64,000 bases of DNA, taken from assembly GCF_020832045.1 (NCBI RefSeq), contig NZ_JAFIFK010000077.1:49574-113573 (forward strand), given 5' to 3'. The DNA comes from Halomonas sp. Lineage in GTDB: Bacteria > Pseudomonadota > Gammaproteobacteria > Pseudomonadales > Halomonadaceae. Position 1 is the first letter of the stretch. Every line of letters begins with the position of its first letter. Below the pieces are notes generated by a model that had not been told where the DNA came from, searched no databases, and saw only the letters and a program-made list of their open reading frames with translations. The position numbers and the translations under genes are program-made. Shown here in pieces: positions 7,452 through 14,957 of this stretch.

Positions 7452-8279
7452 TTACCTTTGTTCAAGGCCGGCCATGGCCGTGAGCGTGCCGCCGGTTTCC
7501 GCCATGGGCTCGGCGGCGATAAGATAATCTGCGCCGCAGGGCAGTCCAGCTTCGCTGCGGGCGAGGGGCAGGACCTTTATACGCATTTCCTCGACGTGGG
7601 TGCGCATGGCATCGGCGAGAGTCGGGTCGTTGAATCCTTCCAGCTGGCGTAAACAGAGGTCGAGTTGGGTGTTGACGAACCGCTCACGATAGCGAATCGG
7701 GAAAAAGCGTATATCCATGGTCCTGAAACCTGCGAGGCCGAGCTGCCGCTGTACCCAGGTCGATGGGTATTCGCGATACGGCCGACCCCCGCCCATCAGC
7801 AGGCAAGCATCCCGTAGCCGACCTATCCGGCGCACGATGCGCCCGGCCTCGGTGTCAGGGGCATCCAGAACATAGGGCTCGGTTCCCACGAGGTAAAGCC
7901 GGTGGCCAACATGAGGCCGAATACGGTGGAGAACCTGCTCCTGCCAGTAGGGGGCAAACCCTTCGATGGCGCCAATGAAATAGTCCAGAAGTACGGTATC
8001 GAAGCGTTCGCCATAGAGCAGATGCTCCTCCATCCAGTTGGCGATCAGTATCCGATCCTGGGGGCGGCGTGCATCTCCAGCGGCTTCTGCCGTCGCGCTT
8101 GCCATCGCTCTTGACGCCGTGATCGCCGTCCAGCGCTCCGTGGGCAGGGTACTTACCCACTGGATCGACTTCCGACCTGTGCCGGCATCGAGGAAGCTAC
8201 CCCAGGGAATTTCTCCTTGAAGCGACTCGATGGTCTGAAAAATCGGAGATGTCGTGCCGGAGAGGGCGGATGGTTTCAT
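7452..8279 (-). CDS. Putative class I SAM-dependent methyltransferase
   Basis: 275 residues. A SAM-binding motif I is visible as F-L-D-A-G-T-G-R-K-S at about 29-38, followed by a partner acidic strand (F-D-T-V-L-L-D-Y near residues 93-100). The remaining sequence (Y-R-E-Y-P-S-T-W-V-Q-R-Q-L-G-L-A-G-F) resembles the tail of small-molecule methyltransferases, but I do not recognise a specific family or substrate. It is transcribed alone from a good -10 box and sits between two copies of the zinc-ribbon segment, which makes it look like acquired or rearranged DNA. The preceding gene on this strand ends in a terminator, so it is probably its own transcription unit, possibly including zinc-ribbon copy 1. 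Confidence 0.65.
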   Translation of the reverse strand: MKPSALSGTTSPIFQTIESLQGEIPWGSFLDAGTGRKSIQWVSTLPTERWTAITASRAMASATAEAAGDARRPQDRILIANWMEEHLLYGERFDTVLLDYFIGAIEGFAPYWQEQVLHRIRPHVGHRLYLVGTEPYVLDAPDTEAGRIVRRIGRLRDACLLMGGGRPYREYPSTWVQRQLGLAGFRTMDIRFFPIRYRERFVNTQLDLCLRQLEGFNDPTLADAMRTHVEEMRIKVLPLARSEAGLPCGADYLIAAEPMAETGGTLTAMAGLEQR

Positions 8280-8304
8280 GGCAGATCCTGATCGCGAGGC
8301 TTAC

Positions 8305-8310
8305 ATTATA
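8305..8310 (-). promoter_or_regulatory. -10 box (TATAAT) for the methyltransferase gene
   Basis: On the minus strand TATAAT is found 25 bases before the ATG at 8279, within an AT-rich patch unlike its surroundings. The -35 region is weak (a GGTGTC-like hexamer at 17-bp spacing), so strength is uncertain. Confidence 0.55.
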
Positions 8311-8378
8311 ACATTACGTTTTTATGCGACACCAAACGCCCTGTGTCTGGTGTTGCGCAGTGCAAAAGTACCAAATTG

Positions 8379-8404
8379 AAACGGCCACCCGAAGGTGGCC
8401 GTTT
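8379..8404. terminator. Hairpin terminator, second copy
   Basis: AAACGGCCACC at 8379-8389 pairs with GGTGGCCGTTT at 8394-8404 around CGAA, followed on the plus strand by a T-run to 8408. It follows the minus-strand zinc-ribbon copy 2 and separates it from the methyltransferase promoter. Confidence 0.85.
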
Positions 8405-8422
8405 TTTTCGGAAGTACACTTT

Positions 8423-8680
8423 TCAGGCGCTTGCTCGCTCACCCGGCTGGGCCAGTACGGCCTTGAGATGGGCGAGGTCACGTGAGGCATCGATTTCAAC
8501 GAATTCTGCCAGCAGGCGTTCGGCTTCCTGCTTGGCCGCACGCTCGACATACTCCTCGTAGGTGGCAATGGCTGTCTGGCAATAGCGGCACTGAAGCACA
8601 TCCGTTGGCTTCGGGTTACCGTTCCAGAAATTGCTGCCACTGCACTCGGGACACTCCACTTTCCTTGATCGCTGAAACAT
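8423..8680 (-). CDS. Small zinc-ribbon protein, copy 2 (function unknown)
   Basis: 85 residues, 74 of which match copy 1. The zinc ligands C10, C13, C31 and C34 are kept (C-P-E-C and C-R-Y-C). The start at 8680 is supported by the same GGAGG spaced five bases away. Most differences lie between residues 17 and 37 and near 60-65, and are conservative, so both copies look functional rather than decaying. It ends in its own hairpin terminator. No function can be assigned; the pair may be redundant or have specialised. Confidence 0.75.
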   Translation of the reverse strand: MFQRSRKVECPECSGSNFWNGNPKPTDVLQCRYCQTAIATYEEYVERAAKQEAERLLAEFVEIDASRDLAHLKAVLAQPGERASA

Positions 8681-8731
8681 TCTGGCCTCCTGCCTGAATT
8701 TCATGCAGTGAAAAGGTTATCCTCAACACAC

Positions 8732-8741
8732 CTTGTACAAG
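8732..8741. promoter_or_regulatory. Palindrome CTTGTACAAG in zinc-ribbon leader, copy 2
   Basis: Perfect 10-bp palindrome at the same distance from the start codon as in copy 1 (7396-7405). The remaining bases from 8790 to the next gene at 8998 hold no gene or hairpin that I can support, apart from a TATACA box at about 8973 that could serve the Crp/Fnr-type gene. Confidence 0.4.
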
Positions 8742-8997
8742 ATGCCACAAGTGACCGTACTTGCGTCAAGTTTAATGTTAAGAATAGTTGTGCTTCATGA
8801 CAGAAACGAGACTAAAGGCAGCTGGATTATCGCTGCGTATGGGCTGTGGAACAGCGTACCATTGGCTATTCGCTGCGGCTCCAAGCGCTGAGCCTGTGTT
8901 GTGCCAAGGCCCTTGAGTCCAGTAGGGACTCATTGGAATCGGGTGATTGCAATTGTTGCACTAGGGTGTCTGTATACAACGATTTGGGGGGAAGAAG

Positions 8998-9741
8998 ATG
9001 GTGGACGATCTGCACCAGCCCAATAGCCTGATGGTCAGAAAGCTGGAAAGCATCTTTCCCCTCACCGATGAGGAAAAGCATGCGCTCCAGCAGGTACCGG
9101 TGGTGATCAAGACCCTCAAAGCCGATCAGGAAATCGTCAGTATCGGCGATCGCCCTCAACATTGCTGCCAGATTCTCGAGGGCTTCACCTGTGTCTACAA
9201 GCTGAGCTATGCGGGCAGGCGCCAGATCATGGCTTTGCACGTACCGGGTGACATGCCGGATTTGCAGAGTCTGCACCTGGAGATCATGGATTTCAGTATC
9301 GCCTCGATCAGCCCCTGTACGGTCGGCTTCATCCAGCATGACGACATGCGCCACGTGTGCGAACGCTTCCCTCGTCTTACTGCCGCCTTCTGGCGGGAGA
9401 CGCTGGTGGATGCCTCGATCTACCGCGAGTGGCTGCTCAACATCGGACAGCGGGATGCCTATACTCGCATCGCGCACCTGCTCTGCGAATTGTTGCTGCG
9501 TTTGAAGGCGGTGGGGCTCGTCGAGGACATGACCTTCACCCTGCCGACGACCCAGGAAGAGTTGGCGGATGCGGTAGGCATAAGCCCCGTCCACGTTAGC
9601 CGAACTCTCCAGACGTTGCGCGCCGATGGGGTGATTCAAACCGAAAAGTCGCGTGTGACCGTGCCTGACTGGCAGCGCTTGGTGGAAGCTGGTGAGTTCG
9701 ACCCGCTCTATCTCCATCAGCAAGGACGCAATGGGCCGTGA
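8998..9741 (+). CDS. Crp/Fnr family transcriptional regulator
   Basis: 247 residues. An N-terminal cyclic-nucleotide-binding-like beta-barrel (about 15-130) is joined by a long dimerisation helix (about 140-175) to a C-terminal winged helix. The recognition helix is T-Q-E-E-L-A-D-A-V-G-I-S-P-V-H-V-S-R-T-L (about 186-205). The N-terminal Cys cluster of oxygen-sensing Fnr is absent, and the phosphate-binding R-x-S pattern of true Crp is not obvious, so the signal is unknown. A purine-rich ribosome-binding site (GGGGGGAAGA) precedes the ATG. It is an isolated gene; its targets cannot be inferred. Confidence 0.88.
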   Translation: MVDDLHQPNSLMVRKLESIFPLTDEEKHALQQVPVVIKTLKADQEIVSIGDRPQHCCQILEGFTCVYKLSYAGRRQIMALHVPGDMPDLQSLHLEIMDFSIASISPCTVGFIQHDDMRHVCERFPRLTAAFWRETLVDASIYREWLLNIGQRDAYTRIAHLLCELLLRLKAVGLVEDMTFTLPTTQEELADAVGISPVHVSRTLQTLRADGVIQTEKSRVTVPDWQRLVEAGEFDPLYLHQQGRNGP

Positions 9742-9808
9742 ACAACGCCACGTAGCCGCTGCAGGCGGCAGAGCGGTATCGATGGAGAGCGAGAAGGACA
9801 ATCATGAC

Positions 9809-9885
9809 TGGCGCCCCCATCAGGATTCGAACCTGAGACCTTCCCCTTAGGAGGGGGACGCTCTATCCAGCTGAGCTATGGGGGC
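9809..9885 (-). tRNA. tRNA-Arg (anticodon CCT), CCA encoded
   Basis: The minus strand folds into a complete 77-base cloverleaf. The acceptor stem is GCCCCCA/TGGGGGC, the D stem GCTC/GAGC, the anticodon stem TCCCC/GGGGA with loop CTCCTAA (anticodon CCT, reading AGG), and the T stem TCAGG/CCTGA with loop TTCGAAT. The discriminator is G, and the 3' CCA is encoded in the DNA (9809-9811). Confidence 0.97.
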
Positions 9886-9898
9886 AGCACGGCTGCGC

Positions 9899-9927
9899 AT
9901 TATAAGCGCTTGTGGCGGCAAGATAAA
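9899..9927 (-). promoter_or_regulatory. Promoter of tRNA-Arg
   Basis: On the minus strand a perfect TATAAT (9899-9904) lies 13 bases upstream of the mature tRNA 5' end, with TTTATC (9922-9927) at 17-bp spacing as a weak -35. A GC-rich stretch follows the -10, as in stringently controlled stable-RNA promoters. Confidence 0.65.
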
Positions 9928-9959
9928 CCGCTTGGCTGGTGGCGGTTGCCATACGATCT

Positions 9960-9987
9960 GGCGGACGCCATCATCGAAGCGTCCGCC
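9960..9987. other. Inverted repeat upstream of the amidase gene
   Basis: GGCGGACG (9960-9967) pairs with CGTCCGCC (9980-9987) around a 12-base loop, ending 16 bases before the amidase ATG. It may be an operator or a 5' leader hairpin; no T-run follows. Confidence 0.35.
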
Positions 9988-10003
9988 ACGTCAGGGAACG
10001 CGC

Positions 10004-11512
10004 ATGCTGATCGATGAATATCGCCGATACGACGCCATGGGGCTGGCTAAGCTGATTCGAACCCGACAGGTAAGTCGTGACGAGGTGCTAGAGGCCGCTT
10101 GTCTGTGCATAGAGCGCGATGATCCGCAATTGAATTCCATCGTGAGGACACGCTTCGAGCGCGCCAGAGGCGAGGCGCAAGGCGTCGTTCCCGATACGCC
10201 CCTTGCGGGGGCGCCGACCCTGACCAAAGATTTGCTGACGGCCATCGCTGGCGAGCCGTTGGCCTTTGGCAGTGCCGCCTTGGCCGAGTGGACGGCGCCG
10301 GCGGATTCGACGCTGGTGACCCGGTTGCGTGAGGCTGGGCTCTCGCTTCTCGGCCAGACGGCCACACCCGAGCTGGGGCTGATGGGCATCACCGAACCGC
10401 GAGCCTTTCCTCACCCACGCAACCCATGGAACATCGATCATTCCCCTGGCGGCTCCAGCGGCGGCGCGGCGGCAGCGGTGGCGGGGGGGCTGGTGCCGCT
10501 GGCCATGGCCGGTGACGGTGGCGGCTCGATCCGGATTCCTGCAAGTTACTGTGGTCTGTTCGGTTTCAAGCCCTCGCGTGGGCGTGTGCCGCAGGGGCCG
10601 CTATATGACGAGGTATGGCACGGTGCCGTGGTGGAACACGCCGTGACCCGGTCGGTACGCGACAGCGCCGCGCTGCTCGATGCCATTAACGGCATGGATG
10701 AAGGTGGTCCCTATCCGGTGCCTCGCGAACATGGCTTCCTGGCGGCGCTGGATCGTCCGCCTGGGCCGCTTCGCATCGGCGTATCCCTGGGGGAACCGCT
10801 AGGCAAACCGTTGGGCACCCGGCTCGATCCCGAGGTGCGTCAGGCGGTCGAAGGGGCGGCACGAACCCTCGCAGGACTTGGTCATCACGTCGAGTGGGCC
10901 GATCCGCCCGTCGACGGCGAGCGTCTGGCCAGCGCCTACCTGACGCTCTATCTGGGCCAGGTGTGTGCCGATCTGGCCTGGATCGCCAGGGAAACCGGCG
11001 TTGCCGTGGGGCGGCTGGCCATCGAACCCGCTACCCGTGCCATCGGTCGCCTGGGGCGCCACCTGCCGGTGCGTGACTTCGAGCTGGCCAAGCGCGACTG
11101 GAACACGGCGGCGCGAGCCATGGGGGAGTTTCACTGCCGCTACGATGTGCTACTGATGCCCGTCACCGCTGCACCGGCGCCACGACTGGGCGAGCTTTAC
11201 CCGCCGGCTTCGCAGGAGCGCCTGATGTCGCTGCTGGCGTTTCCCGGACTGCCCAAGCTGGCGCTCAAAGCGGGCATGCTCAAGCATCTGGCTCGAGACG
11301 CTCTGGCGCGCACGCCCTATACCCAACTGGCCAATCTCACCGGCCAGCCGGCCATGTCGCTGCCGTTTCACGTCACTGCGCAAGGCTTGCCGGTGGGCGT
11401 TCAGGTAGTGGGCCCCATGGGCGACGAGCGCCGCCTGTTGGCACTGGCGGCCCAGGTCGAGGCCGAGGTGCAATGGCAGCGGCACCTGCCCAGGCCCGCC
11501 CAGGACGGGTAG
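10004..11512 (+). CDS. Amidase (amidase signature family)
   Basis: 502 residues. The amidase signature catalytic triad is readable: Lys75 (T-L-T-K-D-L), cis-Ser151 (in P-G-G-S-S-G-G) and nucleophile Ser175 (in D-G-G-G-S-I-R-I-P-A-S), with the normal 24-residue spacing between the serines. Such enzymes hydrolyse amide bonds of small amides; this one is not GatA, because no gatB/gatC neighbours exist. The ATG at 10004 is chosen; a longer frame would extend into the tRNA gene. Substrate unknown. Confidence 0.87.
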   Translation: MLIDEYRRYDAMGLAKLIRTRQVSRDEVLEAACLCIERDDPQLNSIVRTRFERARGEAQGVVPDTPLAGAPTLTKDLLTAIAGEPLAFGSAALAEWTAPADSTLVTRLREAGLSLLGQTATPELGLMGITEPRAFPHPRNPWNIDHSPGGSSGGAAAAVAGGLVPLAMAGDGGGSIRIPASYCGLFGFKPSRGRVPQGPLYDEVWHGAVVEHAVTRSVRDSAALLDAINGMDEGGPYPVPREHGFLAALDRPPGPLRIGVSLGEPLGKPLGTRLDPEVRQAVEGAARTLAGLGHHVEWADPPVDGERLASAYLTLYLGQVCADLAWIARETGVAVGRLAIEPATRAIGRLGRHLPVRDFELAKRDWNTAARAMGEFHCRYDVLLMPVTAAPAPRLGELYPPASQERLMSLLAFPGLPKLALKAGMLKHLARDALARTPYTQLANLTGQPAMSLPFHVTAQGLPVGVQVVGPMGDERRLLALAAQVEAEVQWQRHLPRPAQDG

Positions 11513-11545
11513 AATGCGCGCCACACTTGCCAGTGCCGTTAGCCA

Positions 11546-12352
11546 ATGACCGATCACAATCCGCTTTCCTCTGCCGGTGACCGCCATTTCGATGGTCTTG
11601 CCGATAAATTCGCCGGCAGCCTCTACGGCGGCCCGCGCGGCGAGTTGCGCCTGGCCATGCTCGACGAGCTGCTGCCGCGTGTACTCGAGCTGGATGGCCA
11701 GCCGCTGCTGGACGTGGGCGGCGGTCTGGGGCAGCTCTCCGCCTGGTTCGCCCGGCGTGGCCACCCGGTTGCGCTGCTGGAGCCGGCCGGCGATATGCTC
11801 GACCAGGCCCGGCAGCTGCTTGACGGGCTGCCGGTGAGCTTCGTCCAGTCACCTCTTCAGTCCCTACCGGAGTGTGCCCCTGGGCCCTGGCCGCTGATTG
11901 CCTGCCACGCCGTGCTGGAGTGGCTTAACGACCCCCGCGCGGCTTTTGCCACCCTGGCGGAGAGCCTCACCCCAGGCGGCCAACTGTCGCTGATGGTGTT
12001 CAATCGCGATGCGCTGCGCTTTTCCAACGTGGTCAAGGGCAATTTGCAAAAGGCGCTGGACGACCGTCTGGAGGGCACCGGCAAACGCCAGCGCCTGACA
12101 CCCATCTCGCCGCTTTGCCACGAGCAAATCGTTGTCTGGAGCCGGGATAACGGACTGGCAATTCGTTCCGTGGCAGGTATTCGCATCTTCCATGATTATC
12201 TGCGCCAACCGCCGACCAGCGAGGCGGACTGGCAGCGCGTGATCGAATTGGAGAAGCGTTACTGCCAGACGGAACCTCACTGGCGCCTTGGACGCTACCT
12301 GCTCTATACGCTGGTGCATGAGAAACGCTCTACCGAGGAGGCGTTCCGATGA
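11546..12352 (+). CDS. cmoM: tRNA 5-carboxymethoxyuridine methyltransferase CmoM (SmtA)
   Basis: 268 residues, matching CmoM across its length: F-D-x-L-A-D-K-F near the start, SAM motif L-D-V-G-G-G-L-G-Q (about 55-63), H-A-V-L-E-W-L-N-D-P (113-122), F-H-D-Y-L-R and the C-terminal L-E-x-R-Y-C-x-x-E-P motif. It methylates the carboxyl of cmo5U34 to mcmo5U in certain tRNAs, tuning wobble reading. cmoA and cmoB, which make the cmo5U substrate, are also in this window (28-31 kb) but in a different unit. It overlaps rsmC by four bases. Confidence 0.9.
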   Translation: MTDHNPLSSAGDRHFDGLADKFAGSLYGGPRGELRLAMLDELLPRVLELDGQPLLDVGGGLGQLSAWFARRGHPVALLEPAGDMLDQARQLLDGLPVSFVQSPLQSLPECAPGPWPLIACHAVLEWLNDPRAAFATLAESLTPGGQLSLMVFNRDALRFSNVVKGNLQKALDDRLEGTGKRQRLTPISPLCHEQIVVWSRDNGLAIRSVAGIRIFHDYLRQPPTSEADWQRVIELEKRYCQTEPHWRLGRYLLYTLVHEKRSTEEAFR

Positions 12353-13350
12353 GTGCCGAAACGCCGGTATGCCAGCTGCTGGAGCGTCAGGCGGCAGACT
12401 ATCGTGGTTGGCTGTGGGCGACGCCGCCGCGGGACGCCTGGCTCGAGCAGGGGCAGGGCGTCGTCGTTAGTGCCGATCACAGCGTGCTTCAGGCCTGGCG
12501 CGAGTGTGGTCGCCCGGCCTTCTCGCCGTTCGACGCCGGCGCCGTCGGAGAGCCGCCCGGGGTAGTGCTGTTCTGGCCTAAGGCACATGCCCTGGGTGAG
12601 TGGTGGCTGCTATGGCTGTGTGCCAACCTGCCGGCGGGCACGCGCCTGCAACTGGTGGGGGAGAACCAGGGCGGTATCAAACGAGTGCTGAAGGTACTGG
12701 CGGCGCTGGGACTGGGCTGCCGCAAGCTCGACAGCGCACGGCGCTGCATCCTGTTCGAGACGCGTCTCGACGCGGTGGGCATCGACCCTGATGCCGCCTG
12801 GACCACCTTCGAAGCCGAAGGAATGACGCTTGCCAGCCATCCCGGGGTGTTCGGCCACGGCAAGCTGGACGAAGGCACCCGGCTGTTGCTCAGTCAGCTC
12901 GACCGGCAGCTACCGACGCCGGCAACCGGGCATGAGGTACTCGACATGGGCTGCGGTGATGGCATCCTGACCGCCTGGCTTGCCCGTCGCGGCCACGGCG
13001 TAACGGCGGTGGACGTCAACGCCTTCGCGGTGGAGGCGACTCGCCGCACCCTGGCCGCCAACGGCCTGCAAGGGCAGGCCCTTGCCAGCGATGTCTATTC
13101 TGCACTCGACGGGCGCCGCTTTGCCGCCATCATCAGCAATCCGCCGTTTCACCAGGAGCGCAGCATCGACTACGGCCCAGCGGGGAGGTTGATCCGTGAG
13201 GCGTCGGCGCACCTGCTGCCGGGTGGAGAACTGTGGCTCGTCGCCAACGCCTTCCTGCCCTACCCGGACCTGCTCGAGAGTGCCTTCGGTGGCTTCGAGA
13301 TCGTTGCCGACGACCGTCGCTACCGGGTTTATCATGCACTCAGGCGCTAG
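12349..13350 (+). CDS. rsmC: 16S rRNA (guanine-1207-N2)-methyltransferase RsmC
   Basis: 333 residues with the two-domain RsmC layout: a degenerate N-terminal methyltransferase-like domain, then a catalytic domain with D-M-G-C-G-D-G (about 199-205) and the amino-methyltransferase motif N-P-P-F-H (about 264-268), diagnostic of N2-guanine modification. It methylates G1207 of 16S rRNA in the 30S subunit. It starts inside the end of cmoM (ATGA), so the two RNA methyltransferases are probably coupled. Confidence 0.92.
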   Translation: MSAETPVCQLLERQAADYRGWLWATPPRDAWLEQGQGVVVSADHSVLQAWRECGRPAFSPFDAGAVGEPPGVVLFWPKAHALGEWWLLWLCANLPAGTRLQLVGENQGGIKRVLKVLAALGLGCRKLDSARRCILFETRLDAVGIDPDAAWTTFEAEGMTLASHPGVFGHGKLDEGTRLLLSQLDRQLPTPATGHEVLDMGCGDGILTAWLARRGHGVTAVDVNAFAVEATRRTLAANGLQGQALASDVYSALDGRRFAAIISNPPFHQERSIDYGPAGRLIREASAHLLPGGELWLVANAFLPYPDLLESAFGGFEIVADDRRYRVYHALRR

Positions 13351-13502
13351 GACTACTACTGAGTGATCCGGTCATGGCGGGAAATTTGCGCAGTACAGCG
13401 ACACGCCGGACGTGAAGCGGGTACGGTTGGTGACGACTGTGGATGACGCGCTGGAGGACTGAAACTGCCTGCGCTCGCCGACGTTTCAGGCAGCGCCTGG
13501 GC

Positions 13503-14042
13503 TCAACTTCCCGGCGTGCGATAGGCGATATCGGTAATGAGGTAGACGCTATCACCCGCCGGGGCCTTCACCGTGACCTCGTCGTCCAGGCCCTTGCCCA
13601 GCAGCGCCTTGGCCAGCGGGGCGTCGACGCTGATCCAGCGCTTGGCGGTGTCGGTCTCGTCATGACCGACGATGCGGATGTGCATCTCCTCGTCTTCTTC
13701 ATCCTCGAGAGTGACGAAGGCACCGAAATAGACTCTGTCGGTATCCGCCGGCAGACGGTCCACCACCTGCAGTTCGTCCAGCCGCTTGGTCAGGTAGCGG
13801 ATCCGCGCGATGACCCGGTTGAGCTCCTTCTTGTTGTAGGTGTAGTCGGCGTTCTCGCTGCGGTCGCCCAGCGCCGCGGCTTCGCCCACCTTGGCCGAAA
13901 GCTCCGGGCGCTTGACCCGTGACAGATGATCGAGAATTCCGCGTAGCCGAGCCGCACCCTCGCCGGTGATCAAATTGCTCCTGGGTTCCTGGCGTGGGTC
14001 CTTGGCGGGGTCGCGCCAACGCGTCATATTGCGGCCCTTCAT
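13503..14042 (-). CDS. greB: Transcription elongation factor GreB
   Basis: 179 residues. The N-terminal coiled coil carries the L-G-D-R-S-E-N-A-D-Y motif (about 78-87), with the acidic tip residues that enter the RNA polymerase secondary channel to stimulate cleavage of backtracked RNA. The C-terminal FKBP-like domain contains S-V-D-A-P-L-A-K-A-L-L. R-I-R-Y-L-T-K-R and overall length fit GreB rather than GreA. It has about 20 extra N-terminal residues compared with E. coli. The start at 14042 is supported by GAGGAG nine bases upstream. Confidence 0.93.
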   Translation of the reverse strand: MKGRNMTRWRDPAKDPRQEPRSNLITGEGAARLRGILDHLSRVKRPELSAKVGEAAALGDRSENADYTYNKKELNRVIARIRYLTKRLDELQVVDRLPADTDRVYFGAFVTLEDEEDEEMHIRIVGHDETDTAKRWISVDAPLAKALLGKGLDDEVTVKAPAGDSVYLITDIAYRTPGS

Positions 14043-14152
14043 GGCGAAGCTCTCCTCGATCTGTCAGTGGCGAAAGCAACATACGCCATCGGCCAGACGC
14101 ATGCCAGACGCGAACCGACTGGCGGATCAATCAAACGTTCGTTACATTCTCA

Positions 14153-14173
14153 GTGACGGCGTCACGCCGTCAC
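14153..14173. other. Perfect inverted repeat upstream of the TPR gene
   Basis: GTGACGGCG (14153-14161) and CGCCGTCAC (14165-14173) form a 9-bp dyad with a 3-base centre, 33 bases before the start codon at 14206. It could be a regulator operator or a leader hairpin. There is no T-run, so a terminator is unlikely. Confidence 0.45.
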
Positions 14174-14205
14174 CAAGAACAATCCTGCGTGAAAGGAGTC
14201 TGGAC

Positions 14206-14841
14206 ATGTTTCGACGTCAGCTTATCGGTGCCGCCCTGGGTGCCGCTCTATCGATTACCCCCTTCAGCGCTGCCCTGGCCTGGGAGAGCGAGGTCGAGAC
14301 GCTCAAGCAGCGCTGGGAGCAGATCACCACCCAGCGGGCGGAAGGGCAGCGGCGCAATTCACTCAAGTCGCTGGCCGATGAAGCCGAACGGCTGGCCCAG
14401 GCCAATGCCGGTGAGGCCCAGCCGTTGATCTGGTACGGCATCATCGAGGCCTCCCATGCCCGCGAGCGTAGCGGACTGGGGGCGCTCGGCAGTGCGCGCT
14501 CCGCACGGGATGCTCTCGAGCGCGCCATCGAGATCGACCCTCAGGGTGGTAACGGCTCGGCCTACGTGACCCTGGGCGCCCTGTACGACCGAGCGCCGGG
14601 TCGCCCCGTGGGTTTCGGTAACAGCGGCACTGCCGAGCGCATGTTCCAGCGCGCGCTGCAGATTCGGCCCGATGGTATCGACGTCAACTATTACTATGCC
14701 GCTTTCCTTGAGGACGAGGGCCGTCGCAACGAGGCGCGCGAGCACGCCCAGCGTGCCGTGGACGGCACCGCTCGTGAGGATCGTCAGGCCTCGGACGAGG
14801 CGTTGCGCGAGCAGGCAAGAGCGCTTCTCTCTCAGCTTTGA
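14206..14841 (+). CDS. Exported TPR-repeat protein (function unknown)
   Basis: 211 residues. The start at 14206 has AAAGGAG seven bases upstream. A signal peptide (M-F-R-R-Q, hydrophobic stretch, cleavage after A-L-A about residue 25) predicts a periplasmic location. The mature part contains tetratricopeptide-like helices, e.g. A-R-D-A-L-E-R-A-I-E-I-D-P (about 103-115) and A-E-R-M-F-Q-R-A-L-Q-I-R-P (about 145-157). No enzymatic motif was found; a scaffold role is likely for the fold. It is probably monocistronic, ending in the hairpin at 14852-14883. Confidence 0.75.
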   Translation: MFRRQLIGAALGAALSITPFSAALAWESEVETLKQRWEQITTQRAEGQRRNSLKSLADEAERLAQANAGEAQPLIWYGIIEASHARERSGLGALGSARSARDALERAIEIDPQGGNGSAYVTLGALYDRAPGRPVGFGNSGTAERMFQRALQIRPDGIDVNYYYAAFLEDEGRRNEAREHAQRAVDGTAREDRQASDEALREQARALLSQL

Positions 14842-14851
14842 AGCGGTCATA

Positions 14852-14883
14852 CCCCTTGTGCCTCGCCTGAGCGGCACAAGGGG
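14852..14883 (+). terminator. Hairpin after the TPR gene
   Basis: CCCCTTGTGCC (14852-14862) and GGCACAAGGGG (14873-14883) form a perfect 11-bp stem with a 10-base loop, starting 11 bases after the stop. There is no T-run, so it may act as a weak terminator or an mRNA-end stabiliser. Confidence 0.6.
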
Positions 14884-14957
14884 AGCGAGATGGGCTGAGT
14901 TGGCATTCCTGGCCTCGCTCACGATAATGGTCTCCATGCGCAGACTCGGAGGCTTGC

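Larger units (their letters stand above)
7048..7453. repeat. Direct repeat copy 1 (terminator + zinc-ribbon gene + leader)
   Basis: This segment matches 8379-8789 along its length: hairpin, 85-codon zinc-ribbon gene, ribosome-binding site, and about 105 bases of upstream leader. The copies are offset by 1336 bases from the gene body upward, and by 1331 at the hairpin because of small indels after the stop codons. The match ends at TTAAGAAAAGTT, touching the stop codon of the methyltransferase gene (7452-7454). Confidence 0.85.
8379..8789. repeat. Direct repeat copy 2 (terminator + zinc-ribbon gene + leader)
   Basis: Second copy of the segment at 7048-7453. The coding part and the first ~60 leader bases are almost the same; divergence rises between about 8750 and 8770 before matching again at TTTAATGTTAAGA. 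The two copies enclose the methyltransferase gene, so homologous recombination between them would delete it. Confidence 0.85.

Noticed and set aside
8943..8998. Possible Crp/Fnr autoregulatory site (GCAA-TTG-TTGC) upstream of the regulator gene
   Set aside because: The half-sites are too short and do not match Crp (TGTGA) or Fnr (TTGAT) consensus well enough to claim an operator.
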